The position numbers and the translations under genes are program-made. 56,618 nt of DNA. Source: DATDIC01 sp963777625. GTDB lineage: Bacteria; Pseudomonadota; Alphaproteobacteria; Acetobacterales; Acetobacteraceae. Within the stretch, counting starts at the first letter, position 1, and every line of letters begins with the position of its first letter. The notes below the pieces were generated by a model, which ran no database searches, was not told the DNA's origin, and saw only the letters and a list, made by a program, of their open reading frames with translations. The stretch lies in contig CAVZRO010000030.1 of NCBI GenBank assembly GCA_963777625.1, positions 1 through 56,618 of the forward strand, read 5' to 3'. Shown one piece after another: positions 35,211 through 44,823 of this stretch.

Positions 35211-37162
35211 GCCGACGCTCCAAGACTGTGCGACTCGCTCCAGTCGTCTTCCCGCGGCCGTGTCCGCCGTCCACGCCGCACCAGCCCCATCACGATGGCG
35301 ATCAGCGTCAGCAACGCCGGCACCAGCACGATGTTGAACAGGATCAATCGGGACTTCAGCCGGGAGATGTCGCGATTCAGCTCGAACTGCACCGCGCGCA
35401 GCTTCGTGCGGGTGTCGATGATGTCCTGATTGGCCGCCTGGATCGCGGTGCGCTGCGCCGGCGTGATCACCGCCGCCACACCTTCCGAAGTGCCGGTCTC
35501 CGACCCCGTTCGCAGCGTAGTCAGTTTCTTTTGCAGATCATCCAGATGCGCCTGCAGCGCCTGCTCGGTCTTCTGGAACCGCGCTTGCGCGTCCGCCTGC
35601 ATGCGATCGACCACGGTGAACGGCCGCACCGAAGTCCCGCGCGACCGCAGATCGAGCAATGCATCGCTGCCGGCCAGCGTATCGACGACGTCGGCCACGA
35701 ATGGTCCGTTGTCGCTGAACGGCACCGCCTGCTGCTGGCCGAAGAAATTTTGCTGACTGATCCAGAACCGATCCGCCAGGATGTCGCTGTCGGCCACCAC
35801 CACCAGGGACGCGGGCCCTTTCGTCACGGCGATATAGGGGGGGAAATCCTTCGGCCGTTGCTGTCCTTTCGCCAGCGGTGGCGGCCCGCTGAACGCGGAG
35901 TGCAGCACGCCGCGGATACGTGCGGCGATCACGCGCGGACCCCCTTCCGGCTTGAATCCGGCAAGGATCTTCGCCGGATCCGGCGTCTTCACCTGATCGA
36001 CCGGGATCAGCCCGGATTGTGCGCCGGAGATCAGTAGCGGCGTCAAGCTGATGTCGGCCTTTGGCGCCTTCGTGATGAAACCCGGAGTGGCAACACTTAC
36101 CTGGTGAAGATCGGCGGTCGCCGGGTCGTCGTGATTGATGCCCTTGGTAATGTTGAACCAGGCGACATAGTCAGTCGCGCCATCGGCGGTACCGGCGCGT
36201 ACGCGCCAGGCACCATCCAGGCTGCCGACCACCTTGGTGGGATCGTACTCGATGCCCCACGCGGCAAACAGCCGGTGCAGGTCGGAGCCGGTGTCAGACG
36301 GCGGTTCGCCGGTCGCGCTCGGGGTGGAAGCCAGGGCATCGCTCCACGGATCGACCATCACCATCAAATGGCCGCCGCGCATCACGAACTGGTCGATCGC
36401 GTACTGCGTCGCCTCCGACAGGTGCTGCGCATCCGCCACCAGCAGGACCTTGACATCCGAGGGAATGACCTGCGCGTCCAGCGGCACCGTCTTCACGTCG
36501 TTTGTTTGGCGCAGCAGCGTGACGGCGGCATAGGGTTGGCCCATCGAGTTGGCGGACAACCCCTGGCGCATGGCCATCATCATAAGCTGCGGATTGCCAT
36601 CCACCGGTAACGACGACATCACGCCGACAACCGGGCGTTTCGGGCTGGACAGCTCATAGACCAGCCGGCTCAAATCATATTCCAGGAAGCGTTCGCGATC
36701 AGTCTGGAAAAACGCGATCGTCCGCTCGTCATCCAGCAGGTTGGTTCCCGCCAGGCCAAAATACACTTTCTCCCCGTTCTGATCGAGCGGCACGCCTTGC
36801 AACCCATAAGCCAGGGCACGGTCCTCGGTGCTGCTGAACGGCTCGGGATTGTAGATCTCCAGCCTGATCTTGCCGCCTGAACGCGCCTGGTACGCTTCCA
36901 GCGTCTCCCGCACATGGTCCGCGTACGCGCCGTAAGCCGGAACCGCCGTGCCAAGATCGCGCGAATAGAACAGGCGCAGCGTGATCGGCTCCTTCAACCC
37001 GCTCAAAATTCGCTTTGTACCTCGGGCCAGCGTGTAAATGTGCCCCTGCGTGAGGTCCAACTGTGCCTGTGTCAGCCGCGCATCCGCAAAAAGATTGATG
37101 CCGACGACCAGCGCCAGCACACCGATGACCCCTGCGATAGCAGCCAGGCCGCGTCCACGCAT
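35207..37162 (-). CDS. GldG-like ABC transport auxiliary protein
   Basis: The 651-residue product has an N-terminal membrane helix (LAAIAGVIGVLALVVGINLF), a long periplasmic region with GldG signatures (DLTQGHIYTLARGTKRILSG, EPITLRLFYSRDLG, MVDPWSDAL) and a coiled-coil plus C-terminal helix (RLILFNIVLVPALLTLIAIV). In flavobacteria GldG works with GldA and GldF in gliding. In other bacteria the same trio has an unknown export or envelope role. It starts two bases after the GldF-like stop on the minus strand. Confidence 0.88.
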   Translation of the reverse strand: MRGRGLAAIAGVIGVLALVVGINLFADARLTQAQLDLTQGHIYTLARGTKRILSGLKEPITLRLFYSRDLGTAVPAYGAYADHVRETLEAYQARSGGKIRLEIYNPEPFSSTEDRALAYGLQGVPLDQNGEKVYFGLAGTNLLDDERTIAFFQTDRERFLEYDLSRLVYELSSPKRPVVGVMSSLPVDGNPQLMMMAMRQGLSANSMGQPYAAVTLLRQTNDVKTVPLDAQVIPSDVKVLLVADAQHLSEATQYAIDQFVMRGGHLMVMVDPWSDALASTPSATGEPPSDTGSDLHRLFAAWGIEYDPTKVVGSLDGAWRVRAGTADGATDYVAWFNITKGINHDDPATADLHQVSVATPGFITKAPKADISLTPLLISGAQSGLIPVDQVKTPDPAKILAGFKPEGGPRVIAARIRGVLHSAFSGPPPLAKGQQRPKDFPPYIAVTKGPASLVVVADSDILADRFWISQQNFFGQQQAVPFSDNGPFVADVVDTLAGSDALLDLRSRGTSVRPFTVVDRMQADAQARFQKTEQALQAHLDDLQKKLTTLRTGSETGTSEGVAAVITPAQRTAIQAANQDIIDTRTKLRAVQFELNRDISRLKSRLILFNIVLVPALLTLIAIVMGLVRRGRRTRPREDDWSESHSLGASA

Positions 37163-37163
37163 G

Positions 37164-37895
37164 TCAGGAAGCTTTCCGGCTCTCGACGATCACCGTGTTC
37201 AGGACCAGCCAGAACCCGATGAAGGTCGCGAAAAAAATCAGATCCCGCGCACTGATCACGCCGCGGGTGAAATCCTGGAACCGATCGATCACGGCCAGAC
37301 GCCGCGCCACGTCCGCCAGCACCGGAACGCGCCGGCTGAGAAAATCCGTCACCAGCGGGTACGAAGCCACCGCGAACACAAAGCACACGACAACGCCCAG
37401 CACGAACGCGATCACCTGGTTCTTGGTGATCGCGGACACCGCCGCCCCGATCGCCAGAAACGCCCCAGCCACCAGCAACGCACCGAGATATCCGCAGGCG
37501 ATCGCCCCGTTATCGGGGCTGCCCAACAGATTGACCGTGATCACAAACGGGAATGTCAGCACCAGCGCGATTGCGCAGAACACCCACGCCGCCAGAAACT
37601 TGCCCAGCACCGCCTGCCATTCCTGGATCGGCAGCGACAGTAGCAGCTCGATCGTGCCGAGCCGCCGTTCCTCGGCCCACAGCCGCATCGTCACGGCCGG
37701 AACCAGAAGCAAAAACACCCAGGGAACGAACATGAAGAACGCGCCGAGGTCAGCTTGCCCGCGTTCGAAGAAATTGCCGAGATTGAAGGTCAGCGCGCCT
37801 TGCAGCACCAAAAAGATGACGATGAACACGGTAGCGACCGGAGTAGAGAAATATCCGACCAACTCGCGACGGGCGACGATCAGCATGTTGCGCAT
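37164..37895 (-). CDS. ABC-2 type permease (GldF-like)
   Basis: Membrane subunit of an ABC exporter. The 243-residue product starts MRNMLIVARRELVGYFSTPV, the usual start of GldF/NosY-type permeases, and has six hydrophobic segments (for example FMFVPWVFLLLVPAVTM, VIAFVLGVVVCFVFAVA). The conserved LWAEERRLGTIELLLSLPI lies in the coupling region. It sits between the ATPase and the GldG-like gene. Confidence 0.9.
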   Translation of the reverse strand: MRNMLIVARRELVGYFSTPVATVFIVIFLVLQGALTFNLGNFFERGQADLGAFFMFVPWVFLLLVPAVTMRLWAEERRLGTIELLLSLPIQEWQAVLGKFLAAWVFCAIALVLTFPFVITVNLLGSPDNGAIACGYLGALLVAGAFLAIGAAVSAITKNQVIAFVLGVVVCFVFAVASYPLVTDFLSRRVPVLADVARRLAVIDRFQDFTRGVISARDLIFFATFIGFWLVLNTVIVESRKAS

Positions 37896-37898
37896 GGA

Positions 37899-38687
37899 TT
37901 ACGCCGCACCCTCCGGCGATTTGCTTCGTTCCCACGCCGCCCGGGCGGACGATCGCGTGGTAAGTTGCCTGAACACGTCGTCCAGCCGCCCCGACGGATG
38001 CCGCGCCTGCAATACCGCCGGCGGCTCGTCGGCCACCATGCGTCCGCCGGCAATGATAATCGCCCGCGAGCACACCGCCTCCACCTCTTCCAGGATATGC
38101 GTGCTGATGACAATCGCCTTGTCGGGCGCCATTCGCCGGATCAGGGCACGGACTTCGTGCTTCTGATTGGGGTCCAGCCCGTCCGTCGGTTCGTCCAGCA
38201 CCAGCACACGGGGATCGTGCAGAAGGGCCTGCGCCAGCCCGACGCGGCGCTTGAAGCCTTTCGACAATGTCTCGATCGGTTGCAGCCGCACGGATTCCAG
38301 CCGCGTCAGGCCGATTGCATCCTCCACCCGGGCCGCCAGGTCACGACCGCCGAATCCCCGGATTCGGGCGACGAAGCGCAGCAACCCGAGCACGGTCATG
38401 TCCGGGTAGGTGGGTGCGCCCTCCGGCAGGAATCCCAGAGCGCGTCGTGCGGCGAGCCCGTCGCGTATCACGTCGTGCCCGCAAATCCGCGCGGTCCCGG
38501 CGCTCGGCGCCATAAATCCCGCCAGCATGCGCATGGTGGTGGACTTGCCCGCACCGTTCGGCCCGAGAAACCCCAATACCTCGCCGCGGCGAACCGAGAA
38601 CGACAGGTCATCGACCGCGATGAAGCGTCCGAACCGACGCGTCAGGTGTTCGATCTCGATCAGCGGCGAATCGGCCTGATCAGCCAC
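37899..38687 (-). CDS. ABC transporter ATP-binding protein (GldA-like)
   Basis: ATPase subunit that powers the GldF/GldG complex. From GTG 38687 the product has 262 residues: Walker A LGPNGAGKSTTMRM, signature LSKGFKRRVGLAQALL, Walker B RVLVLDEPTDGLDP and switch His in ISTHILEEVEAV. I prefer GTG 38687 because the longer upstream frame is antisense to the cupin gene and not protein-like before VADQADSPLIEIEHL. First gene of a five-gene minus-strand unit ending with the Nudix gene. Confidence 0.93.
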   Translation of the reverse strand: MADQADSPLIEIEHLTRRFGRFIAVDDLSFSVRRGEVLGFLGPNGAGKSTTMRMLAGFMAPSAGTARICGHDVIRDGLAARRALGFLPEGAPTYPDMTVLGLLRFVARIRGFGGRDLAARVEDAIGLTRLESVRLQPIETLSKGFKRRVGLAQALLHDPRVLVLDEPTDGLDPNQKHEVRALIRRMAPDKAIVISTHILEEVEAVCSRAIIIAGGRMVADEPPAVLQARHPSGRLDDVFRQLTTRSSARAAWERSKSPEGAA

Positions 38688-38822
38688 TCGGCACCATCCC
38701 CTGCTATGCCCTCCGGGGCGGAATACCGCAATCGTGAGGCGATGCAAGAGAACGGGTGGGGCATGACCAAGGCTTAACGCAATGCGGTTGCCGCAGATGG
38801 CAAATTCCGGCTGAATAACGCG

Positions 38823-39164
38823 GTGGAACTCGCCCAAGGCAACCTGTTCGCCGGTACCGCGTCCGATATTGACACGGAACATGCGACGGAGCTGCTGGCC
38901 ACCACGGCGCTCAAGCTTGAACGCATCGTCTCGACCGGGCAGGCAAGCCCACCCGGCTTCTGGTACGACCAGGACTGGGACGAATGGGTGGTGCTGTTGG
39001 CCGGGTCGGCCGGGCTGCGGATTGAACACGAACCCGCTGTCCGCGCGTTGCACCAAGGCGATTACGTCGCGATCCCGGCGCATATCCGCCATCGCGTTGA
39101 ATGGACCGCGCCGGATCAACCAACCGTCTGGCTGGCCGTGCATTGCTATCCCGCGGCGAAATAG
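38823..39164 (+). CDS. Cupin domain protein
   Basis: A small beta-barrel protein of 113 residues. Cupin features are WYDQDWDEWVVLLAGSAGL, the glycine turn HQGDYVAIPAHIRHRVEW (with the conserved P and H) and PTVWLAVHCYP at the end. A metal site is likely through His residues, but the first motif has few, so an enzymatic function is uncertain. It is divergent from the GldA-like gene. Confidence 0.82.
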   Translation: MELAQGNLFAGTASDIDTEHATELLATTALKLERIVSTGQASPPGFWYDQDWDEWVVLLAGSAGLRIEHEPAVRALHQGDYVAIPAHIRHRVEWTAPDQPTVWLAVHCYPAAK

Positions 39165-39240
39165 CCCGTCGTGCTGCTTCTGTTGCAGCCACCTTCAACC
39201 AAGTTATGGTTGTCGCTCCAGGCGAGCGGAGGAACCCGAA

Positions 39241-40828
39241 ATGCTGAGCCGACGCACCTTGCTGCAAGCGGCGGCTCTCGCCCCGCTTGGCACCCCTCAT
39301 ATTGCCGCCGCGCAGACCCGCGCGCGTGCTGAAATTCGTGCCGCAGGCGGACCTCGCGGTGGTCGATCCGATCTGGACCACGGCGGAGGTCACCCGCAAT
39401 CACGGTCTGCTGGTGTACGACACGCTGTTCGGCCTCGACGCCGCATTCCGGCCGGTCCCGCAGATGGCCGAAGCTGCGACGACGGAGGACGGCGACAAGA
39501 CCTGGAAAATCTCCCTCCGATCCGGCCTGATGTTTCACGACGGGTCGCCCGTGCTGGCGCGCGACGTGGTCGCCAGCCTGCAGCGGTGGGGCAAGAAGGA
39601 CAGTTTCGGCCAGGTGCTGATGGCCTCCACCGACGAAATCTCCGCGCCGGACGACCATACCATTCAGTTCCGCCTGAAACGGCCGTTCCCGCTGCTGACG
39701 ACGGCGCTGGGCAAACCCAACTCCAGCATTGCCGCAATCATGCCGGAGCGACTGGCGCAGACCGACCCGTCGGTCCAGGTGAAGGAAGTCATCGGCAGCG
39801 GCCCATATCGCTTCAAGGCAGATGAGCGCGTGCCCGGATCGCTCGCTGTCTATGAGCGATTTGACAAATACCTGCCGCGCGATGGCTCGCAGCCGGCCTG
39901 GACCGCCGGGCCGAAGATCGCGCACTTCGATCGCGTCGAATGGCACACGCTGCCGGACCCAGCCACCGCCGCCGCCGCGCTGACGGCCGGCGAGATCGAT
40001 TGGTGGGAATGGCCCAGCGCGGACTTGCTGCCGATGCTGCGCGCTGCCAGCGGCGTGCGCGTCGCCGTCAATGATCCGACCGGCAACATCGCCATCATGC
40101 GCATGAACCAGCTCTGGCCGCCGTTCGACAATGCGGCAATCCGCCGCGCCATGCTCGGTGCGGTGAACCAGGAGGATTTCATGACCGCCGTCGCCGGGAC
40201 CGATCGTTCGATCTGGCAAACCGGCGTTGGCTTCTTCTGCCCGAACTCCCCGCTCGCCAGCAAAGTCGGCATGGACGCACTCACCAGTCCGCGCGACCCC
40301 GCCGCCGTCAAGCGCGCACTCGCCGAAGCCGGCTACAAGAATGACCGCGTAGTGCTGCTCGGCGCCAACGACCTCGCGGTGGTGAAGGCCGAGTGCGACG
40401 TCGGCGCCGACATGATGAAGCAGGTCGGCATGAACGTCGATTACCAGGTACGCGACTGGGGCACCGTCGTGCAGCGCCGTGCGGTCAAGGACGCGCCGGA
40501 CAAGGGCGGCTGGAACGTATTCTTCACCGGCACGCGCGGGCTGGACCAGATGACGCCCGCCACGCACATCGCCCTGCGCGGCAACGGCGCCGATGCCTGG
40601 CCCGGCTGGCCGAACTCGCCAAAGCTGGAGGAACTGCGCCAGGCCTGGTTCGATGCCACGGATCTCGGCGCCCAGCAGAAGATCGGCCAGGAGATGCAGC
40701 GCCAGGCATTTATCGACGTGCCCTATATTCCGCTCGGCTTCTACCTGACTCCCACCGCCTACCGGTCCGACCTGACCGGCTTCGTCCAAGGCGTCCCGGT
40801 ATTCTGGAACGTGCGGCGAAGCACCTGA
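39241..40828 (+). CDS. ABC transporter solute-binding protein (peptide/nickel family 5), N-terminal frameshift
   Basis: Periplasmic binding protein for peptides or related solutes. ATG 39241 follows GGAGGA and encodes MLSRRTLLQAAALAPLGTPH, a twin-arginine-like signal peptide. A single-base shift near 39320 moves into the mature frame (RVLKFVPQADLAVVDPIWTT, YDTLFGLDAAFRPVPQMAE, TWKISLRSGLMFHDG), which continues to NVRRST. As written, the signal is cut off from the mature protein. No permease or ATPase genes lie nearby, so it would work with a remote transporter. Confidence 0.88.
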
Positions 40829-40834
40829 ACGCAA

Positions 40835-42298
40835 TCAACCGCGCTGCCCACTGGCCGACAGGTGTCGCAGCAGCGCCATGATCTGCGCCTTGTTCTCCTC
40901 GTCCCAGCCATAGGCCTGGACCGTATTCACGCCGGTCGCCACCGCCGACCGGCCGCGCCCCAGCGCCAGCAACAGCCGACGTCGCGCCTCCTGCAAGCCA
41001 GGCGTGGCCGGATCAATCCGCTCCGCCGTTTCAAGTGCGACGATCGCGCTCCGGGTGTCGCCGGCCGCTTCCAGAACGGCGGCACGGAACACCAGAAAAT
41101 ACGGGTTGTCGCCGAGCGCCGGATCCACCCCGTCCAGCGTACACATTGCCGCGGCAGGCAGCCTGTTGGTCAGGCAATTCCGCGCATCCGCCACCGTGGT
41201 GTCAGCATCGAATGCCGCGAACCACGCGACATGCCGCGTCAGCCAGGCAGCCTCGTGGTCCAGGTGACGCTCACTCAGCCAACCGGCAAGCTTCTCTCCA
41301 GTCGCCGGTACGATGTGCCCCGCCCGCTCGACAAAACGCCTGAACACGGATCGCGCAATCGCTACCGCCTGCTCGGCCGGTAATTCCAGCACCAGTGTGC
41401 GCAGGTCCGGAAGCGTGACCAGGAACACGTCGCTGCTGCCCAACGTCTCGCTGTTATAGAATGCCGCCTGCGGCAGCAGGCTTTCGCCGTGAATCAGGAA
41501 ATCGCAGCGACTCAGGTTCCATAGATCCTGTGTCGCGTCCAGCAAGGCCTGCGGTCCATCGCCGGTACGGGCCAGCACTTCCCAGTGCCCGTCCACCGAC
41601 CGCTCGCTGCGCACGATGGTATCCGGCAGACGGGCCCGGCACCAGGCGATGAACTCGCTGGAATCGCCGGCGATATAGAACCGTGCATGCCCGCCGAATC
41701 GCGCCTTTGCCGCCAGCAGCGCCAAATCCACGTATTTGCGCTTGATCTCTTCGTAACGCACCGCATAGTCGGGCGTGACGAATGGATCGAAACGCCACGC
41801 CAGAAATTCACCGTTGCCCTGGCGGAAGTGCAACCCGATCCATCGCTCATCGTCCGGTTTGGGTGGCAGCGCTTCCGCAACGCGCGCGGCAAACCCGGCA
41901 CTCAGCCCGATCCGATAGTGCGGCGGAACCGGCTTTGCCTCGACCGGCAGAAAGCTCGACACATGCGTGCCATCGATCACCACCACCCGCGCCGTGCTGT
42001 CGCGTACGAAATCCCAGGGGGCGAAACGGCCACCATCTTCCACGTCCAAATCGGCATACAGACCGTCGATCGTCGTCAGGTCGGTAATCACGCGCTTGCC
42101 CGCGGGTGCGCTGATCTCGAAGCGTTCGAAGAACGCACGGTGCGCATCATCGCGGAAATAGTGCGACTCACGCAGATCGAACGCCGGCACCCGGCCCAGC
42201 TCATCCGACAGATAGAGCACTTGCAGCAGCGTAACGATGATATGGCCGAGCCCGATTGGCCGACAGCGGAAGACGATGAAGCGGTCGTCCATACTCAT
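40835..42298 (-). CDS. GT23/NodZ-like glycosyltransferase with C-terminal helical-repeat region
   Basis: The 487-residue product begins MSMDDRFIVFRCRPIGLGH. Its catalytic part resembles alpha-1,6-fucosyltransferases and NodZ: WIGLHFRQGNGEF (the HFR/RQGNG motif), ARFYIAGDSSEFIAW and CDFLIHGESLLPQAAFY. The last 120 residues look like tetratricopeptide-type helices (FRAAVLEAAGDTRSAIVALE, GLQEARRRLLLALGRG). The start overlaps the WcbI-like gene by ATGA, so they are coupled. Probable role: adding a deoxysugar to a surface glycan, inferred from the family. Confidence 0.72.
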   Translation of the reverse strand: MSMDDRFIVFRCRPIGLGHIIVTLLQVLYLSDELGRVPAFDLRESHYFRDDAHRAFFERFEISAPAGKRVITDLTTIDGLYADLDVEDGGRFAPWDFVRDSTARVVVIDGTHVSSFLPVEAKPVPPHYRIGLSAGFAARVAEALPPKPDDERWIGLHFRQGNGEFLAWRFDPFVTPDYAVRYEEIKRKYVDLALLAAKARFGGHARFYIAGDSSEFIAWCRARLPDTIVRSERSVDGHWEVLARTGDGPQALLDATQDLWNLSRCDFLIHGESLLPQAAFYNSETLGSSDVFLVTLPDLRTLVLELPAEQAVAIARSVFRRFVERAGHIVPATGEKLAGWLSERHLDHEAAWLTRHVAWFAAFDADTTVADARNCLTNRLPAAAMCTLDGVDPALGDNPYFLVFRAAVLEAAGDTRSAIVALETAERIDPATPGLQEARRRLLLALGRGRSAVATGVNTVQAYGWDEENKAQIMALLRHLSASGQRG

Positions 42299-43374
42299 TC
42301 CGCCTGCGCCTCCTGCACTTTGTCCGAGACCCATTCAAGCCGCCGCTGGCACTCCAGGTTGTCCGGCTCCAGCTCGGTCGCCTCTCGCGCCATCTGCAGC
42401 GCTTCGGTCATGTGGCCGCGCGGACCCAGCAATTCGCTCAGCACCAGCCGCGCGATCGCTGAGCGCGGCGCCGTCGGGACCGCGCGGGTGAACGCCGTCA
42501 GCGCGGCGTCCTGGTTGCCGGACCAGTAGATGTGAAACGCCTCCGCCAGCAGAGGATTCCACTCATAGCGCATGTAGCGCGTCGCAAATTCCGCGAGCGA
42601 GAACCGCCCTTCATTGAAATACCGATAGCGTGCATCCGGGCTGACGAAAGTCAGCCCGAACTGCGCGATGATGCTGGGATGGATCGGCGTCTCGGTCGAC
42701 GGAAACAGCCCGTCGGGGGGCGCCGCCGCCAACCCGTCCAGCACGGCGGTGTCGACGCCGATGCGGCCGAACACCTCTGTGGCCAAAATCGCGGCGAGCG
42801 ACGGTGTGGGATGGTTGGGGCTCAGGAACAGCCGTTCGCTTCGGAACCGCGCTGCAATCAGGTCGGCGAACCTGGTGTCGCAGAGCCGGTCACGGTTGCG
42901 TTGTCGTTCCAGCATGATTTCGGCCATCCGCCCGGCATGCCGGACGCCGGCGATGTCGGTGGCCAGGTAGGTTTGCGCGGCGTCTTCCGCCGGCACGCCG
43001 GCCGCAAGCATCCGGTCGAGAAAAGAATCGCCAAGCTCCGCCGGATACGGACCGCTCTCATCCAGGAAAGGCGCCGGCGCGTTCCGCGGATGCGCGCTGC
43101 CTGTACAGGGCCACAGAAAGGCCGCGCCTATGTGCGGAACAAGATGCACCTTGGCGGATGTCTCCAGTTCGCCGACCACCGGCGCGAAATCCAGCACCTG
43201 GCGCAGCAGCACGTCAGCCTGGGCCACTCGCGCGCGCTGCGCTGCATCAGCCGCCTGGTACGATGCCAAATAGACGACTTCGTCCTCCGGCGGCGCTGCA
43301 ACCCGGCGGTAGAGCCGCGCCAGCGCGTCCAACTGGCAGTTCCCGACGAACACGATTAGTCTGCGGCCCGGCAT
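42295..43374 (-). CDS. WcbI-like polysaccharide biosynthesis protein with C-terminal TPR-like region
   Basis: The 359-residue product starts MPGRRLIVFVGNCQLDALAR, matching the start of WcbI proteins involved in capsule synthesis (IVFVGNCQ with a proposed catalytic Cys). Other features are AQADVLLRQVLDF, KVHLVPHIGAAFLWP and FLSPNHPTPSL. The C-terminus (FHIYWSGNQDAALTAFTRAV, MTEALQMAREATELEPDNLE) looks like TPR helices. WcbI is thought to be an acyl-transfer-type enzyme that modifies capsular polysaccharide. Overlap with the GT23-like gene suggests joint action on one surface glycan. Confidence 0.75.
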   Translation of the reverse strand: MPGRRLIVFVGNCQLDALARLYRRVAAPPEDEVVYLASYQAADAAQRARVAQADVLLRQVLDFAPVVGELETSAKVHLVPHIGAAFLWPCTGSAHPRNAPAPFLDESGPYPAELGDSFLDRMLAAGVPAEDAAQTYLATDIAGVRHAGRMAEIMLERQRNRDRLCDTRFADLIAARFRSERLFLSPNHPTPSLAAILATEVFGRIGVDTAVLDGLAAAPPDGLFPSTETPIHPSIIAQFGLTFVSPDARYRYFNEGRFSLAEFATRYMRYEWNPLLAEAFHIYWSGNQDAALTAFTRAVPTAPRSAIARLVLSELLGPRGHMTEALQMAREATELEPDNLECQRRLEWVSDKVQEAQAE

Positions 43375-43542
43375 CGATCTCCGCCTCAAGCCTGCTGTGA
43401 TGGTGGCGCTACGGGCGGCCTGGCAAGCTAATTCTCATCGAGGAGAACGGTATTGTTACGCCGCGCCGGTTTCCAGACCGTTATCACGGATCAAGCGAAC
43501 GTTGCGATGCCGCGCGTGGGATAGGCCGACGCCGCGCCCGCC

Positions 43543-43788
43543 TCATGCCCGCCAGAACGGCTTGGCCATCTCGGCGCGCGCTTCCGAGGCGGATACGCGG
43601 ATATCGCGCAGATCTCTGGGCGTCAGTCCGCCAAGCTCGCGCCGCTCCCGAAAGCGCCGCACCCAGCAGCGCACAAGAGCAGCCAGGCCCGTGTGTTCGG
43701 GCTCGGCCCTCGGGTTATCGAAGCCAGGCAGCGTGGCAGGACCCGGCGGAAGCCGCAGATGATCGGGCGGCAGGAACATGCTGTTCAT
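43543..43788 (-). CDS. DUF1127 domain protein
   Basis: The 81-residue product ends in the DUF1127 pattern: RRFRERRELGGLTPRDLRDI followed by VSASEARAEMAKPFWRA. Arg-rich DUF1127 proteins are RNA-binding regulators in some alphaproteobacteria, for example in phosphate and stress responses. It starts MNSMFLPPDHLRLPPG, which is longer than the minimal forms. It is monocistronic; the 234 bases between it and the SDR gene contain the divergent promoters but no gene I can support. Bases 43390-43542 also hold no supportable gene. Confidence 0.85.
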   Translation of the reverse strand: MNSMFLPPDHLRLPPGPATLPGFDNPRAEPEHTGLAALVRCWVRRFRERRELGGLTPRDLRDIRVSASEARAEMAKPFWRA

Positions 43789-44022
43789 TGCGAAATCTCC
43801 GACACCGGACTGAGCCGGAAATAACCCCGTGCGCCGCTACTTGTCTTTATCGGATGCTACGAGCTTCGCCGAAGCGTCCTGATTTCGGGTGGGCGCACGA
43901 GCGCTGTGCGCTATTCAGATCCAATCGAACCGGGCAGCGATTCCGTCAGCTCGGGGCCGCAACATCACGGCAAGCCGCCGATCATGTTGCTTATTTGCGC
44001 GAGCCTGTCACGATTGCCGGAT

Positions 44023-44820
44023 ATGAACCAGCCAGACACGTCAAACTCGGCTTACACGGAGCTTCCGCGCACCCCATCCTTCCGCCTCGATGGGCGCCGC
44101 GCGCTGGTCACCGGGGCCGGCCGCGGCATCGGTCTTGCTGCCGCGGCCGCGCTTGCCGAGGCTGGTGCGCATGTTGTTCTGGTGGCGCGCACCGCCACGC
44201 AGATCGAAGCCGCCGCGCACGACATAAGCACCGCCGGCGGCACGGCGGAGATCCTCGTTCTGGACGTAACAGATCTCCCAGCGACCACCCGTGCGATCGA
44301 AGCGCAACCCGCGTTCGACATACTGGTGAACAATGCCGGCACCAACCGCCCGCGCCGCTTCCTGGACGTCACGCCGGAAGACTTTGATACCATCATGGAC
44401 CTGAACGTCCGCGCCGCTTTCTTCGTCGCCCAGTCGGTGGCTCGCCGCATGGTGGCGGAGGAAAAGCGCGGATCAATCATTCACATGTCATCGCAGATGG
44501 GCCATGTCGGCGGCGCATTGCGAACGGTCTATTGCAGCTCCAAGCACGCGATCGAGGGACTCACCAAGTCCATGGCGATCGACCTCGCCCCGCACGGCAT
44601 ACGTGTCAACACCATCTGTCCCACCTATATCGACACTGCGCTCACCCGCCCCTACTGGAACGATGGGGAGTTTCACCAGGAAGTGCTGCGGAAGATCAAG
44701 CTCGGCCAACTCGGTACCGTGCAGGACCTGATGGGCGCCGTTGTGTTCCTTGCCTCCGACGCAGCGGCGCTGATCACCGGTACGTCACTGAAAGTCGATG
44801 GGGGCTGGACTGCGGAGTAG
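44023..44820 (+). CDS. SDR family oxidoreductase
   Basis: NAD(P)-dependent short-chain dehydrogenase. The 265-residue product has the cofactor motif VTGAGRGIGLAAAAALAEAG, ILVNNAGTN, the catalytic Ser in IHMSSQMGHVG and YCSSKHAIEG (Tyr and Lys). ATG 44023 (MNQPDTSNSAYTELP) was chosen because residues upstream are not conserved-looking. It is followed after three bases by the HisD-like gene, so both probably act on one polyol or hydroxy-acid substrate. Confidence 0.9.
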   Translation: MNQPDTSNSAYTELPRTPSFRLDGRRALVTGAGRGIGLAAAAALAEAGAHVVLVARTATQIEAAAHDISTAGGTAEILVLDVTDLPATTRAIEAQPAFDILVNNAGTNRPRRFLDVTPEDFDTIMDLNVRAAFFVAQSVARRMVAEEKRGSIIHMSSQMGHVGGALRTVYCSSKHAIEGLTKSMAIDLAPHGIRVNTICPTYIDTALTRPYWNDGEFHQEVLRKIKLGQLGTVQDLMGAVVFLASDAAALITGTSLKVDGGWTAE

Positions 44821-44823
44821 GGA

